Assembly: GCA_000474255.1 (NCBI GenBank) | Contig: BATO01000068.1 | Span: 1 to 34,835 of the forward strand | DNA from: Aquipseudomonas alcaligenes MRY13-0052 | Lineage (GTDB): Bacteria; Pseudomonadota; Gammaproteobacteria; Pseudomonadales; Pseudomonadaceae | Direction: 5' to 3' | DNA: 34,835 nt | In this document: positions 25,473 through 33,021 of the stretch, one piece after another | Layout: the number at the start of each line of letters is the position of its first letter | How positions within the stretch are numbered: the first letter of the stretch is position 1 | The notes under the pieces: model-generated | What the model was told of the DNA's origin: nothing | What the model saw: only the letters and a program-made list of their open reading frames with translations | Database searches by the model: none | Translations under genes and position numbers: made by a program

Positions 25473-26594
25473 TCAGACCGGCGGCTGGCGCTCGGGCTCG
25501 ACGATGGGTTCAGGGTGTCGCCCGACCAGCTCCGGCGCTTCGCTGCGGGTCAGTTCGGCACGCAGCTGCGGCAGGCAATGCGGGTAGCGGTGGGCGATGA
25601 AGTTGATCAGGTTCTCGCGCAGGTAGCAGCGCAGGTCCCAGTTGCGCGATGAGTCGATGGAGCTGACCAGCACCCGCAGCTGGATGGCGCGTTCGGTGGC
25701 GTCCACCAGTTGCAGCACGCTGACGCGGCCGTCCCACAGCTGCGGCGCTTCCTTGCACAGACGCTCCAGCTCCTGGCGCAGCGGGTCCAGCGGCATTTCG
25801 TAGTCGGCCCAGAGCACCACCGCGCCGGTGATCGAGGAACTGACCCGGGTCCAGTTCTGGAAGGGGTTCTCGATGAACCACTGCAGCGGCACCACCAGGC
25901 GCCGGTCATCCCAGATGCGCACCACCACGTAGGTGCCGGTTATTTCCTCGATGCGCCCCCATTCGTTCTCGACGATCACCACGTCATCCAGGCGGATGGG
26001 CTGGGTGATGGCGATCTGCAGGCCGGCGATCAGGTTGCCCAGCACCGGTTTGGCGGCGAAGCCCACCGCCAGGCCGGCGACGCCCGCCGAGGCCAGCAGG
26101 CTGGTGCCGAACTGGCGCGCGGTGGGGAAGGTCATGAGCATGGTGGCGGCGCCGAACAGCAGCACGAAGAAGCTCAGGGTGCGCACCAGGACGCGGGTCT
26201 GGGTCTGGATGCGGCGGGCGCGCAGGTTGTCGCTGATGTCCACCGGGTTGTGCAGCAGGATCACCTGTTGCACCGCGTCCACCGCACGCAGGCCGAGCCA
26301 GGTGAAGGTGCCGATGATGGCCATCGAGGTGAGCTGACGCAGCGGGCCGATGAACAGCAGGTTGTCGGGGGCGGCGCTCCACACCGTCTGCAGGCCCAGC
26401 AGGGGCAGCAGCAGGTAGAGCGGCCGGCGCACGCGCTGCAGCAGTTCGCGCAGGAACAGCACCGGCTTGGCCAGGCGGACGAGCACACGCATGACCCCGC
26501 GTGCGGCCAGGCTGAGGCCCAGCGTCACCACCAGGGCCGTGAGCAGGACCCTGAGTTCGGGCAGCGGCAGATACGGTAGCCAGTTTTCCAACAT
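25473..26594 (-). CDS. MscS-family mechanosensitive channel
   Basis: A 373-residue inner-membrane protein with about four or five hydrophobic segments. The pore helix and beta domain are clear: AGVAGLAVGFAAKPVLGNL, then IAITQPIRLDDVVIVENEWG, IEEITGTYVVVRIWDDRR and PLQWFIENPFQNWTR. These mark the MscS core; the tail ends in a short Pro/Glu-rich stretch. GGAGG lies 7 nt before ATG 26594, favoured over an upstream in-frame start. Such channels release solutes on osmotic downshock, which fits a location next to a trehalose operon, though co-regulation is not shown. It converges on pncC. Confidence 0.9.
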   Translation of the reverse strand: MLENWLPYLPLPELRVLLTALVVTLGLSLAARGVMRVLVRLAKPVLFLRELLQRVRRPLYLLLPLLGLQTVWSAAPDNLLFIGPLRQLTSMAIIGTFTWLGLRAVDAVQQVILLHNPVDISDNLRARRIQTQTRVLVRTLSFFVLLFGAATMLMTFPTARQFGTSLLASAGVAGLAVGFAAKPVLGNLIAGLQIAITQPIRLDDVVIVENEWGRIEEITGTYVVVRIWDDRRLVVPLQWFIENPFQNWTRVSSSITGAVVLWADYEMPLDPLRQELERLCKEAPQLWDGRVSVLQLVDATERAIQLRVLVSSIDSSRNWDLRCYLRENLINFIAHRYPHCLPQLRAELTRSEAPELVGRHPEPIVEPERQPPV

Positions 26595-26624
26595 GGGGAA
26601 CCTCCGGATCACGATGACCCTGTT

Positions 26625-26651
26625 AGTGACCCGGTGCCTGGCGATGGGTTC
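26625..26651 (-). promoter_or_regulatory. Candidate AlgU-like promoter for the MscS gene
   Basis: On the minus strand, GAACCC (26651-26646), 16 nt, then TCACT (26629-26625). The -35 keeps GAAC and the -10 keeps TC. A start near 26618 would give a leader of about 24 nt. Weak on its own; noted because similar sites precede glgA, pncC and the gene at 31004. Confidence 0.25.
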
Positions 26652-26682
26652 GGGTGGATGTTCAGGCGGCCATGGCACGCTT

Positions 26683-26766
26683 GTAGGTTGGCGCCGAGCG
26701 CAGCGAGGCCCAACGGAGCGGGGCTCGACTCTGCTGCGTTGGGCTTCGTGCCTCAGCCCAACCTAC
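26683..26766. repeat. 84-bp palindromic intergenic repeat
   Basis: It begins GTAGGTTGG and ends CCCAACCTAC; inner arms GGCCCAAC (26707-26714) and GTTGGGC (26738-26744) pair again. The whole forms an imperfect long hairpin of the Pseudomonas GTAGGTTGGGC type, placed between the divergent MscS and Cys-rich protein genes. Confidence 0.8.
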
Positions 26767-26787
26767 GGCGCACATAAATCTCCTGAA

Positions 26788-26804
26788 CCGCCGCGCCACG
26801 GCGG
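26788..26804 (+). other. Small perfect hairpin before the Cys-rich gene
   Basis: CCGCCG and CGGCGG pair around loop CGCCA, ending 27 nt before the ribosome site of the gene at 26841. No T-run follows. It may affect leader structure; no metal-responsive operator was recognised. Confidence 0.4.
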
Positions 26805-26840
26805 GGCCGAAGTAGATGAGCCCCCTGGATGGAGATGCCC

Positions 26841-27173
26841 ATGAATGCCGAGATCCAAGCCTGTGCCGAAGCCTGCGTGGTGTGTGCCAGTGCATGCGCG
26901 CAGTGCGTCACCGAGAGCCGCCTGGACGAGTCCGGCGAGAACCTGGAACGCTGCATCGAGCTGAGCCGCGAATGCGCGGACAGCTGCCTGCTGATGCAGG
27001 AGCTGGTGGAGCGTGAGAGCGCGCAGGTGGTGGGCTTCGGCAGGTTCTGCGCGAGTATCTGCCGGCTGTGCGCCGCCGAATGCCGGCGCCATGACCTGGC
27101 GCACTGCCAGCGGCTGGCCCAGGTCTGCGAGGACTGCGCGCAGCAATGCCAGGGCCTGGCCCTGGCTGCCTGA
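26841..27173 (+). CDS. Four-helix-bundle Cys-rich copper-binding protein (DUF326/Csp-like)
   Basis: A 110-residue protein with 16 cysteines spaced along predicted helices, for example ACAEACVVCASACAQC near the start, ERCIELSREC in the middle, FCASICRLCAAEC, and VCEDCAQQC near the end. This is the pattern of DUF326/Csp proteins, which store many Cu(I) ions inside a four-helix bundle. The start is ATG 26841 because GGAG (26831-26834) lies 6 nt upstream; in-frame ATGs at 26829 and 26835 have no such site. There is no signal peptide, so it is a cytosolic Csp3-like form. It stands alone, with no copper pump or regulator nearby. Confidence 0.88.
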   Translation: MNAEIQACAEACVVCASACAQCVTESRLDESGENLERCIELSRECADSCLLMQELVERESAQVVGFGRFCASICRLCAAECRRHDLAHCQRLAQVCEDCAQQCQGLALAA

Positions 27174-27176
27174 GGC

Positions 27177-28340
27177 TCAGGGCACGAAGCGCAGCGCGCT
27201 GGGGGCCGGGGTGCTGACCGTTTGCACCTGCTCCACCAGCAGGCCGCTTTGCGGGTCGCGGCTGAACACCACCAGGCTGTCGCTCTTCTGGTTGGCCACC
27301 AGCAGGAAACGCCCGTCCGGGGCGAAGGTGAATTCCCTCGGCTCATCGCCCCCGCTGGCGTGGCGCTGCACCTCGCTGAGGCTGCCGTCGGCGGCGCTCA
27401 CCGCATAGACCACGATCTGGTTCTCCACCCCACGACGGGCGACGTAGAGGAAGCGCCCGTCCGGCGACAGCTGGAGGGCGCCCAGGCGGCGATCGCCCTG
27501 GGCGTTGGCACCGGGCGGGTCCAGCTCCACCAGGCCCTGCTGTTCCAGCTTGGCCTCGTCGCGGCCGAGGATGGCGATCTGGTTGGACAGCTCCAGGGTC
27601 AGGTAGGCGCGGTTGCCGCTGCGGTCGAACACCAGGTGGCGCGGGCCGCTGCCCTTGGGCAGGGCGAAGGCGCCGGGCTTGGCCGCCTGCAGCGGCTTCT
27701 TCGGTTTATCCCCGTCGTAACGGTAGGCGTAGACCTTGTCGGCACCCAGGTCGGTGACGAAGAGGAAGTCGCCGGCCGGCACCGCCGCGTGCATGTGCGA
27801 GGAGCCCTGGCGCTGCGAGCCGCGCCGGGAGAAAGGCTGGCGCACCAGCTGGGCGACCGGGCCGAAGGTGCCGTGGGCGCTGACCGGGATGGCCGCCAGG
27901 CTGCCACCGGGCGTGGGCTTGCTGCCGTAATGAGCGACGAAGAGGAAACGGCCATCCTCGCTGAGGCTGGCATGGGTGGGCTCGGCGCCCTTGCTCGCCA
28001 CCTGGCTCAGGGGCGTGAGGCTGTGCTCGTCACCTTCGCCGATGGCGAAGCTGCTGACCTGGCCGGCCGGGTCGCGGCCCTTGGGCGGGTTCTCGTTGGT
28101 GGCGAACAGCTGGCGGGCATCCGGCGAGAGCACCAGCCACGAGGGGTTGGCGCTGGTGAGGGTCTGCAGCGGCTTCTCCGTCAGCCGGCCCTGGCTGCCG
28201 TCGAAGGCGAAGCGCTGGATGCCGGGGCAGGTCTCGCCACTACAGCCCACCAGCAGTTGGGAGGTGTCGACGGGCGCCCGGCCGGCACAGCCGGCGAGCA
28301 GGGTCATGGCGCAGAACAGCAGTGGGACGTTACGCGGCAT
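27177..28340 (-). CDS. ppgL: Lipoprotein beta-propeller lactonase (periplasmic gluconolactonase-like)
   Basis: A 387-residue seven-bladed lactonase-family protein (Pgl/YbhE type), with repeated blades such as SPDGRFLYVARRG, SEDGRFLFVAHYG and APDGRFLLVANQ. The N-terminus has a lipobox, LLAGC with C18, so it is probably lipid-anchored on the periplasmic side. P. aeruginosa PA4204 (PpgL), from memory, is a gluconolactonase of nearly this length. It starts 3 nt after the gcd stop, so the two are co-transcribed: Gcd makes glucono-1,5-lactone in the periplasm and this enzyme would hydrolyse it to gluconate. AAGGAA lies 7 nt before the ATG. The symbol is by similarity and context; a muramyl or other lactone substrate cannot be excluded. 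Confidence 0.82.
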   Translation of the reverse strand: MPRNVPLLFCAMTLLAGCAGRAPVDTSQLLVGCSGETCPGIQRFAFDGSQGRLTEKPLQTLTSANPSWLVLSPDARQLFATNENPPKGRDPAGQVSSFAIGEGDEHSLTPLSQVASKGAEPTHASLSEDGRFLFVAHYGSKPTPGGSLAAIPVSAHGTFGPVAQLVRQPFSRRGSQRQGSSHMHAAVPAGDFLFVTDLGADKVYAYRYDGDKPKKPLQAAKPGAFALPKGSGPRHLVFDRSGNRAYLTLELSNQIAILGRDEAKLEQQGLVELDPPGANAQGDRRLGALQLSPDGRFLYVARRGVENQIVVYAVSAADGSLSEVQRHASGGDEPREFTFAPDGRFLLVANQKSDSLVVFSRDPQSGLLVEQVQTVSTPAPSALRFVP

Positions 28341-28343
28341 CGA

Positions 28344-30716
28344 TCATTCCTTGGGCAGGGCGAAGGCCAGGACGTAGTCGCCCTGGCGGGTGTGCAGGGA
28401 ACCATGGCCACCGGCGACCACCAGCACGTACTGGCGGCCATCCTTGCCGGTGTAGCTCATGGGTGTGGCCTGGCCGCCGGCGGGCAGGCGGCCTTCCCAG
28501 AGTTGCTTGCCATTGCGCACGTCGTAGGCGCGCAGGTACTGGTCGAGGGTGCCGGCGAGGAAGGCGACGCCCCCGCCGGTCATCACGCTGCCGCCCAGGC
28601 TGGGTACGCCCATGGGCAGCGGGATGGGGATCGGCGAGCTGTCGCGCACGGTGCCGTTCTTGTGTTTCCAGGCGACTTTCATGGTGGTCAGGTCCAGGGC
28701 CGCGACGTAGCCCCAGGGCGGCGACTGACAGGGCAGGCCGAGGGGCGAGAGCAGCGGCGATAGCAGGGCGCCGAAGGGCGCACCCTTGTTCGGCTGTACG
28801 CCTTCGATCTCGCTCTTGCGCGCAGGTTCATCGGTGGTACTGCCTTCGGGCACCAATTTCGAGGTGAAGGCCATGTAGCTGGGGTTGAGGAAGGCGATCT
28901 GGCGCTCCGGGTCCACCGCGATGCCGCCCCAGTCGAAGACCCCGAAGTTGCCGGGGTAGACCAGGCTGCCCTGCTCGGAGGGCGGGGTGTAGATGCCCTC
29001 GTAGCGCAGGGAGCGGAAGGCGATGCGACAGAGCATCTGGTCGATCGGCGTGCCGCCCCACATGTCGCGCTCCTGCAGGGGCGGTGGCATCAGGTTGAGT
29101 GCGGACATGGGCTGGGTGGGGGCGGTGAAGTCGCCCTTGGCGGCGCCCTGGGGCACGGGGGTTTCCCTGACCGGGACGATGGGCTCGCCGGTGCGCCGGT
29201 CGAGCACGTAGAGGCTGCCCTGCTTGGTGGAGGCGATCAGTGCCGGGCGCGGGGCCTCGCCGGCCTTCTGCGGCGGCAGGTCCACCAGGCTCGGCTGGCC
29301 GCCGACGTCCATGTCCCAGAGGTCGTGGTGGGTCATCTGGAAGGTCCAGCGCACCTTGCCGGTGGCGATCTCCAGGGCGGTGACCCCGGCGCTGTAGGTT
29401 TCCGAGGCCTTGGTCCGGCGACCGCCCCATTGGTCCGGGGTCTGGTTGCCCATGGGCAGGTAGAGCAGGCCGAGCTTCTCGTCGAGGCTCATCACCGACC
29501 ACATGTTCGGCGAGTTGCGGGTGTAGGTGCGGCCCTCGGGCAGCGGCGCGGTGTCGTCGGGGTTGCCGGCATCCCAGTTCCACACCAGGTGGCCGTCGTG
29601 CACGTCGTAGGCGCGGATCACGCCCGAGGGCTCGTCTTCTGAAATGTTGTCGGTGACATGGCCGCCGATGATCACCAGGTCGCGGCTGACGCTGGGTGGC
29701 GAGGTGGAGTAGTAGCCGCCAGGAGTGAAGCTGCCGATGCCACGGGTGAGGTCGATGGAGCCCTTGTCGCCGAAGCCCTCGCAGGGCTTGCCGTCATCGG
29801 CGTCAAGGGCCATCAGGCGGGTGTCGGCGGTGGGCAGGAACAGGCGCCGCTCGCAGCGCTTGCTGTCACTGGGGCTGTCTTCCTGGTGGTAGGCGACACC
29901 GCGGCAGGTCATGTGCGCCCAGCCCTTGAAGCTGTCGGCGTTCTGGGTGCTGATCTTCGGGTCGAAGCGCCAGATCTCGCGGCCACTGTCCGGGTCCAGG
30001 GCGATCACCTGGCTGTGCGGGGTGCACACGTAGAGCATGCCGTTGGCCTTGAGCGGGGTGTTCTCGGCTGTGGTTTCCTGCGGGTCGTCCGGGCCGGGCA
30101 GGTCGCCGGTGCGGTAGCTCCAGGCCAGTTCCAGCTTATGGGCGTTCTCCGGGGTGATCTGGCCCAGGGGCGAGTAGCGGTTGCCGGCGTTGCTGCGCCC
30201 GTAGGCCTGCCAGTCGCCTTCCGGCATCGGCGGCTCGCTCTGCACTGCCAGGGGGTTGCCGCGGCCAATCTCGCCTTCCAGGTTGTGGGGCTCGGTGAAC
30301 TGGCTGGGCAAGGCCACGGCGCCGGCCAGCAGCACCGCCACCAGCAGTGCACCGCCATTGGCCCGCGAGGTGCCGCCGGCCAGGCCACCGCGCGCCCAGG
30401 GCAGCAGCAACAGCATACCGATGCCGAACCACAGGGCCAGGCGCGGCACCAGTTGCCACCAGTCCAGGCCCACCTCCCAGAGCGCCCAGGCGGTGGAGGC
30501 GGCCAAGGTCACGGCGAACACCAGCAGGGCCGAGTCGAGGCCTTTCCACAGCAGGAAGCCGGCCACCAGCAGGGCGCCACCGGTGAGCGGGTAGTACCAG
30601 GAGCCGCCGACCCAGACCAGGCGGATGCCGCCGATGAGCAACGCGAGGCCGAGCAGCAGCAGGAATAAGGCGAGCAGGCGGGCGAGGGGAGAAGGGCGGG
30701 CGCCGGGGGCGGACAT
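28344..30716 (-). CDS. gcd: Membrane-bound PQQ glucose dehydrogenase
   Basis: A 790-residue quinoprotein (E. coli Gcd is 796). The first about 140 residues hold five hydrophobic segments that anchor it and pass electrons to ubiquinone. The rest is an eight-bladed PQQ propeller with AYGRSNAGNRYSPLGQI, LWDMDVGGQPSLVDL (the aspartate corresponds to the catalytic base), STKQGSLYVLDRRTG and a C-terminal GGSVMTGGGVAFLAGTLDQYLRAYD. It oxidises glucose to gluconolactone in the periplasm, and needs PQQ and calcium or magnesium. ATG 30716 is chosen because GGAGG lies 7 nt upstream. The lactonase gene follows directly. Confidence 0.95.
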   Translation of the reverse strand: MSAPGARPSPLARLLALFLLLLGLALLIGGIRLVWVGGSWYYPLTGGALLVAGFLLWKGLDSALLVFAVTLAASTAWALWEVGLDWWQLVPRLALWFGIGMLLLLPWARGGLAGGTSRANGGALLVAVLLAGAVALPSQFTEPHNLEGEIGRGNPLAVQSEPPMPEGDWQAYGRSNAGNRYSPLGQITPENAHKLELAWSYRTGDLPGPDDPQETTAENTPLKANGMLYVCTPHSQVIALDPDSGREIWRFDPKISTQNADSFKGWAHMTCRGVAYHQEDSPSDSKRCERRLFLPTADTRLMALDADDGKPCEGFGDKGSIDLTRGIGSFTPGGYYSTSPPSVSRDLVIIGGHVTDNISEDEPSGVIRAYDVHDGHLVWNWDAGNPDDTAPLPEGRTYTRNSPNMWSVMSLDEKLGLLYLPMGNQTPDQWGGRRTKASETYSAGVTALEIATGKVRWTFQMTHHDLWDMDVGGQPSLVDLPPQKAGEAPRPALIASTKQGSLYVLDRRTGEPIVPVRETPVPQGAAKGDFTAPTQPMSALNLMPPPLQERDMWGGTPIDQMLCRIAFRSLRYEGIYTPPSEQGSLVYPGNFGVFDWGGIAVDPERQIAFLNPSYMAFTSKLVPEGSTTDEPARKSEIEGVQPNKGAPFGALLSPLLSPLGLPCQSPPWGYVAALDLTTMKVAWKHKNGTVRDSSPIPIPLPMGVPSLGGSVMTGGGVAFLAGTLDQYLRAYDVRNGKQLWEGRLPAGGQATPMSYTGKDGRQYVLVVAGGHGSLHTRQGDYVLAFALPKE

Positions 30717-30942
30717 GGGCAGTCCTCCGAATGGGGTTCTTGTGGGGGTAGTCGGGGGCGGCGGAACACGTGAATGGCGTGGCCTCGCTGAAGAGATCGA
30801 ACCCCGCTGGGGCGAATAGTTCAGCGCCAGGCCGGCTGGATGGCATTTGGTCATCATTCCGTCATGGGCTTCGGGTTAGCTGTGCGCCACGCCTTCCAGC
30901 CTGGCTGGAGGGCCCGGCGTGCCTGGCCTGCGAATTTTCCCT

Positions 30943-30970
30943 GAACCGTCCTCGTCCAGCCTCCCTCTGA
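30943..30970 (+). promoter_or_regulatory. Candidate AlgU-like promoter for the gene at 31004
   Basis: GAACCG (30943-30948), 17 nt, then TCTGA (30966-30970). The -10 is a perfect match to the AlgU pattern and the -35 keeps GAAC. A start near 30977 would give a leader of about 27 nt. This is the best of the four candidates in the window. Confidence 0.4.
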
Positions 30971-31003
30971 ACCTCTGTGATCCCTTTCCTGGTGAGCAAG
31001 ACC

Positions 31004-31423
31004 ATGAACCAGTTATTCGCAATGCTGCTCGGCCTGTTCGGCGCGGGCGAAACCGTCGCCGATGAGCAGAAGTCCGTGCAGCCGCTCCCCGAGCCCATCA
31101 GCGTGCAGCAGTGGCAGGCGGCCTTCGACGAGGCGCTGGCGTTGCCGGAGGTCCGCTACTCGTCGTCGGACCTGGTGACCATCGTCAAGAACGAGCGCGA
31201 CGGCTCGGTCTACCTGTTCACCACCAGCAAGCACCCGGCCTACCCGGCGATGATCGAACGGCGCCTGGTGGGGTCGGATGGCCTGCGCTATTCCAGCACC
31301 GGCAGCTACGCGGGAAATGGCCAGGCCTATGCGGCGTGGCTGGAGAAGTACCGCCAGTTCGACAACCGTCCCTATGAGTCGATGGCTGCGAGCAAGGGCA
31401 CGGAGCTGTCTTCGGCCAACTGA
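31004..31423 (+). CDS. Small protein of unknown function
   Basis: A 139-residue protein. It begins MNQLFAMLLGLFGAG, a short hydrophobic segment that could be a weak signal or anchor, then a Pro/Glu linker (SVQPLPEPIS) and a compact domain with YSSSDLVTIVKNERDGSVYLF, SKHPAYPAMIERRL and a final helix YAAWLEKYRQF. I do not recognise the family. ATG 31004 has a weak GGTGAG 7 nt upstream; an in-frame GTG at 30977 would coincide with the predicted transcription start and is less likely. It is divergent from gcd. The promoter candidate and a possible envelope location hint at a stress role, which is an inference. Confidence 0.7.
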   Translation: MNQLFAMLLGLFGAGETVADEQKSVQPLPEPISVQQWQAAFDEALALPEVRYSSSDLVTIVKNERDGSVYLFTTSKHPAYPAMIERRLVGSDGLRYSSTGSYAGNGQAYAAWLEKYRQFDNRPYESMAASKGTELSSAN

Positions 31424-31440
31424 CGGGTGCCTCTAACAAC

Positions 31441-31579
31441 GTAGGCGAAGCCGTCAATGCAAGGCAAAACAGGCGAAAAAGCGCAGGTTACGCCGTGTAA
31501 ATGAGCATTGTGATCGGACTCGCGCACGAGCCTGTTCTTAACGCCGCGATGGCAACGCAGGTAGTTTCTAGAAGTGCCC
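31441..31579. repeat. About 140-bp dispersed intergenic repeat
   Basis: The block begins GTAGGCGAAGCCGTCAATGC and ends TAGTTTCTAGAAGTGCCC, with an inner hairpin CTCG-CGCA-CGAG (31519-31530). I recognise this text from memory as an element found in many copies between Pseudomonas genes. Only one copy is in the window, so the repeat status is not shown here. It lies between two converging small genes and has no credible reading frame. Function unknown; a small RNA or terminator are options. Confidence 0.55.
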
Positions 31580-31597
31580 AACGGGCCGGGCGGGGAA

Positions 31598-31852
31598 TCA
31601 GGGTTCAGCCTTGAAGGCCGCGCCCCGGCGGGTGAGGGTGATGCCGGTGGCGCTGACCAGCAGCAGGCCCTGGCCGTCGCTCTGCTCACCGTGAGACAGC
31701 TGGCCGCTGATCAGGCCAAGCTCCGCGAGATCGCGCAAGCCGATCATGACCCGGGCAGGGTCGCCTTCCAGAACGGCGGCATCACGAGGGGCGTCCTCAC
31801 TGAGCTGGGCAAGGAGGGAACGCAGGAGCAGGGTGCGGCTTTGGATATCCAT
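31598..31852 (-). CDS. Small protein, possible winged-helix fold
   Basis: An 84-residue protein if read from ATG 31852. Helices SRTLLLRSLLAQL and RVMIGLRDLAELGLISGQL lead to a strand pair ending ITLTRRGAAF, a shape like the recognition helix and wing of a winged-helix domain, though the family is not recognised. There is no clear ribosome site at this ATG or at in-frame ATGs 31927 and 31942. A TAGAAT (31887-31882, minus strand) could be a -10 box that would favour the short form, but no -35 is visible. It converges on the gene at 31004. Confidence 0.55.
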   Translation of the reverse strand: MDIQSRTLLLRSLLAQLSEDAPRDAAVLEGDPARVMIGLRDLAELGLISGQLSHGEQSDGQGLLLVSATGITLTRRGAAFKAEP

Positions 31853-31973
31853 GAACGGGACTGCGGTGGGGACCGTCGCTGATTCTAGATCAGCTTGGCC
31901 CGGCGTGGTGTGGCGATTGTCGGACATCCAGTGAAACGGCATGTGTGCTGGGCTGGTGGGCGGGCTCCGCCGC

Positions 31974-32018
31974 ATGGGTTTCGCTTCGCTCGCGGAACGC
32001 CGCCCGACCCATCCTACG
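31974..32018. repeat. Palindromic intergenic repeat, second copy of the 5071 type
   Basis: It begins ATGGGTTTCGCTTCGCTC, identical over 18 bases to 5071-5088, and ends ACCCATCCTACG, as in the left arm at 5071. The middle differs (GCGGAACGCC) and the right arm is missing, so this is a half element. It lies upstream of tpbA. Confidence 0.75.
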
Positions 32019-32149
32019 AAAGCACGTCGTCACGTGCGTGCTGGATTCGCGATCGGTCATCGCCGCCAACCGACAAATTTTTCACGTCTTCTTGATCCAG
32101 CCTTTACGGGTGTTGCTCCAGGGTATGGCCATCTTCTGGAGGATGCGCC

Positions 32150-32872
32150 ATGACGCCCGGACCCCGACTCTCGCTGTTTTTCGCAGGCCTCTTGGCCGTC
32201 GCTTCGCTGGCCGTGCCGCTGGCCCAGGGCAATAGCCAGGTGCCGGAGCCGGCGGCCATGCTGTCGCGCCAGGCCTGGGCGGTGTCGCTGGACCCGGGCT
32301 TCAACCTGTACCGCATGACCCCTTCGCTGTTCCGCAGCGCACTGCCGGATGCCCGCGACCTGCCGCATCTGCAGCGCCTGGGCGTGCGCACGGTGGTGAG
32401 CTTCATCAAGGAGGACGACGCCGAGTGGCTGGGTGATGCCCAGGTGCGCCGGGTGAGCATTCCGTTGCATGCCGATCGGGTCGATGACGTGGATGTGCTC
32501 CGCGTGCTGCGGGTGTTGCGCCGGGCCGAAGCCCAGGGGCCGGTGCTGATGCACTGCAAGCACGGTCGCGACCGCACCGGGCTGATGGCGGCCATGTACC
32601 GCACCGTGGTGCAGGGCTGGAGCCGTGCCGATGCGCTGGCGGAGATGAAGGCCGGCGGCTTCGGCGATGCGCGGCAGATGGACGATGCCATCGCCTATGT
32701 CGAGGGCGCTGATATCGACGCCCTGCGCCAGGCCCTGGACAGCGGCGCCTGCAGCACCCGCGCCCTGGCCGCCTGCCAGGTGGGGCGCTGGTTGCGGGCC
32801 ACCTTCGGCGAGGGGCCGGACGAAGAGGTGGCCCAGGGCGATGCCGTCCAGCAGGAGCGTGCCGACTCCTAA
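32150..32872 (+). CDS. tpbA: Periplasmic tyrosine phosphatase TpbA-like
   Basis: A 240-residue dual-specificity-type phosphatase. Residues 1-27 form a signal peptide. The CX5R active site is C136 to R142 in HCKHGRDRTG, and the likely general acid is D109 in PLHADRVDD. Strings such as FNLYRMTPSLFRSALPDA, TVVSFIKEDDAEWLG and MAAMYRTVVQGWSRADAL closely follow what I recall of P. aeruginosa TpbA, which acts on the diguanylate cyclase TpbB/YfiN and lowers biofilm formation. It is about 20 residues longer, with an acidic, Gln-rich tail. GGAGG (32138-32142) lies 7 nt before the ATG. No TpbB-like gene is in the window. Confidence 0.87.
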   Translation: MTPGPRLSLFFAGLLAVASLAVPLAQGNSQVPEPAAMLSRQAWAVSLDPGFNLYRMTPSLFRSALPDARDLPHLQRLGVRTVVSFIKEDDAEWLGDAQVRRVSIPLHADRVDDVDVLRVLRVLRRAEAQGPVLMHCKHGRDRTGLMAAMYRTVVQGWSRADALAEMKAGGFGDARQMDDAIAYVEGADIDALRQALDSGACSTRALAACQVGRWLRATFGEGPDEEVAQGDAVQQERADS

Positions 32873-32906
32873 CGGCGGCTTTCGCCGGATGCGTCGGGCG
32901 CACAAC

Positions 32907-32933
32907 GGGTTCGCGAGCAGAGCTCGCTCCTAC
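32907..32933. repeat. Pseudomonas REP element
   Basis: The palindrome TTCGCGAGCAG-AGCTCGCTCC followed by TAC matches the well-known Pseudomonas REP pattern in which GCGAGC pairs with GCTCGC and the element ends in CTCCTAC. A single copy is seen, after the 3' end of tpbA. Such elements are mobilised by REP-associated transposases, none of which is in the window. Confidence 0.8.
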
Positions 32934-33021
32934 GCAGGCGGGTGCTGTGGCTGGGCTGAGGCGCAGCCGCTTTGCGGATGAATTCGCGCTTGCAGGGATG
33001 GCGAGAAGTGGCCAGCCCCGC

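Noticed and set aside
27169-27181. Palindrome CCTGAG-G-CTCAGG over the stops of two converging genes
   Set aside because: The loop is a single base, too short for a good hairpin, and no T-run is present. It probably results from two TGA stops facing each other.
30797-30823. GAACTA-N16-TCGAT on the minus strand before gcd, as a possible AlgU-type site
   Set aside because: Only the TC of the -10 matches, and the leader would be long. It is too weak to list.
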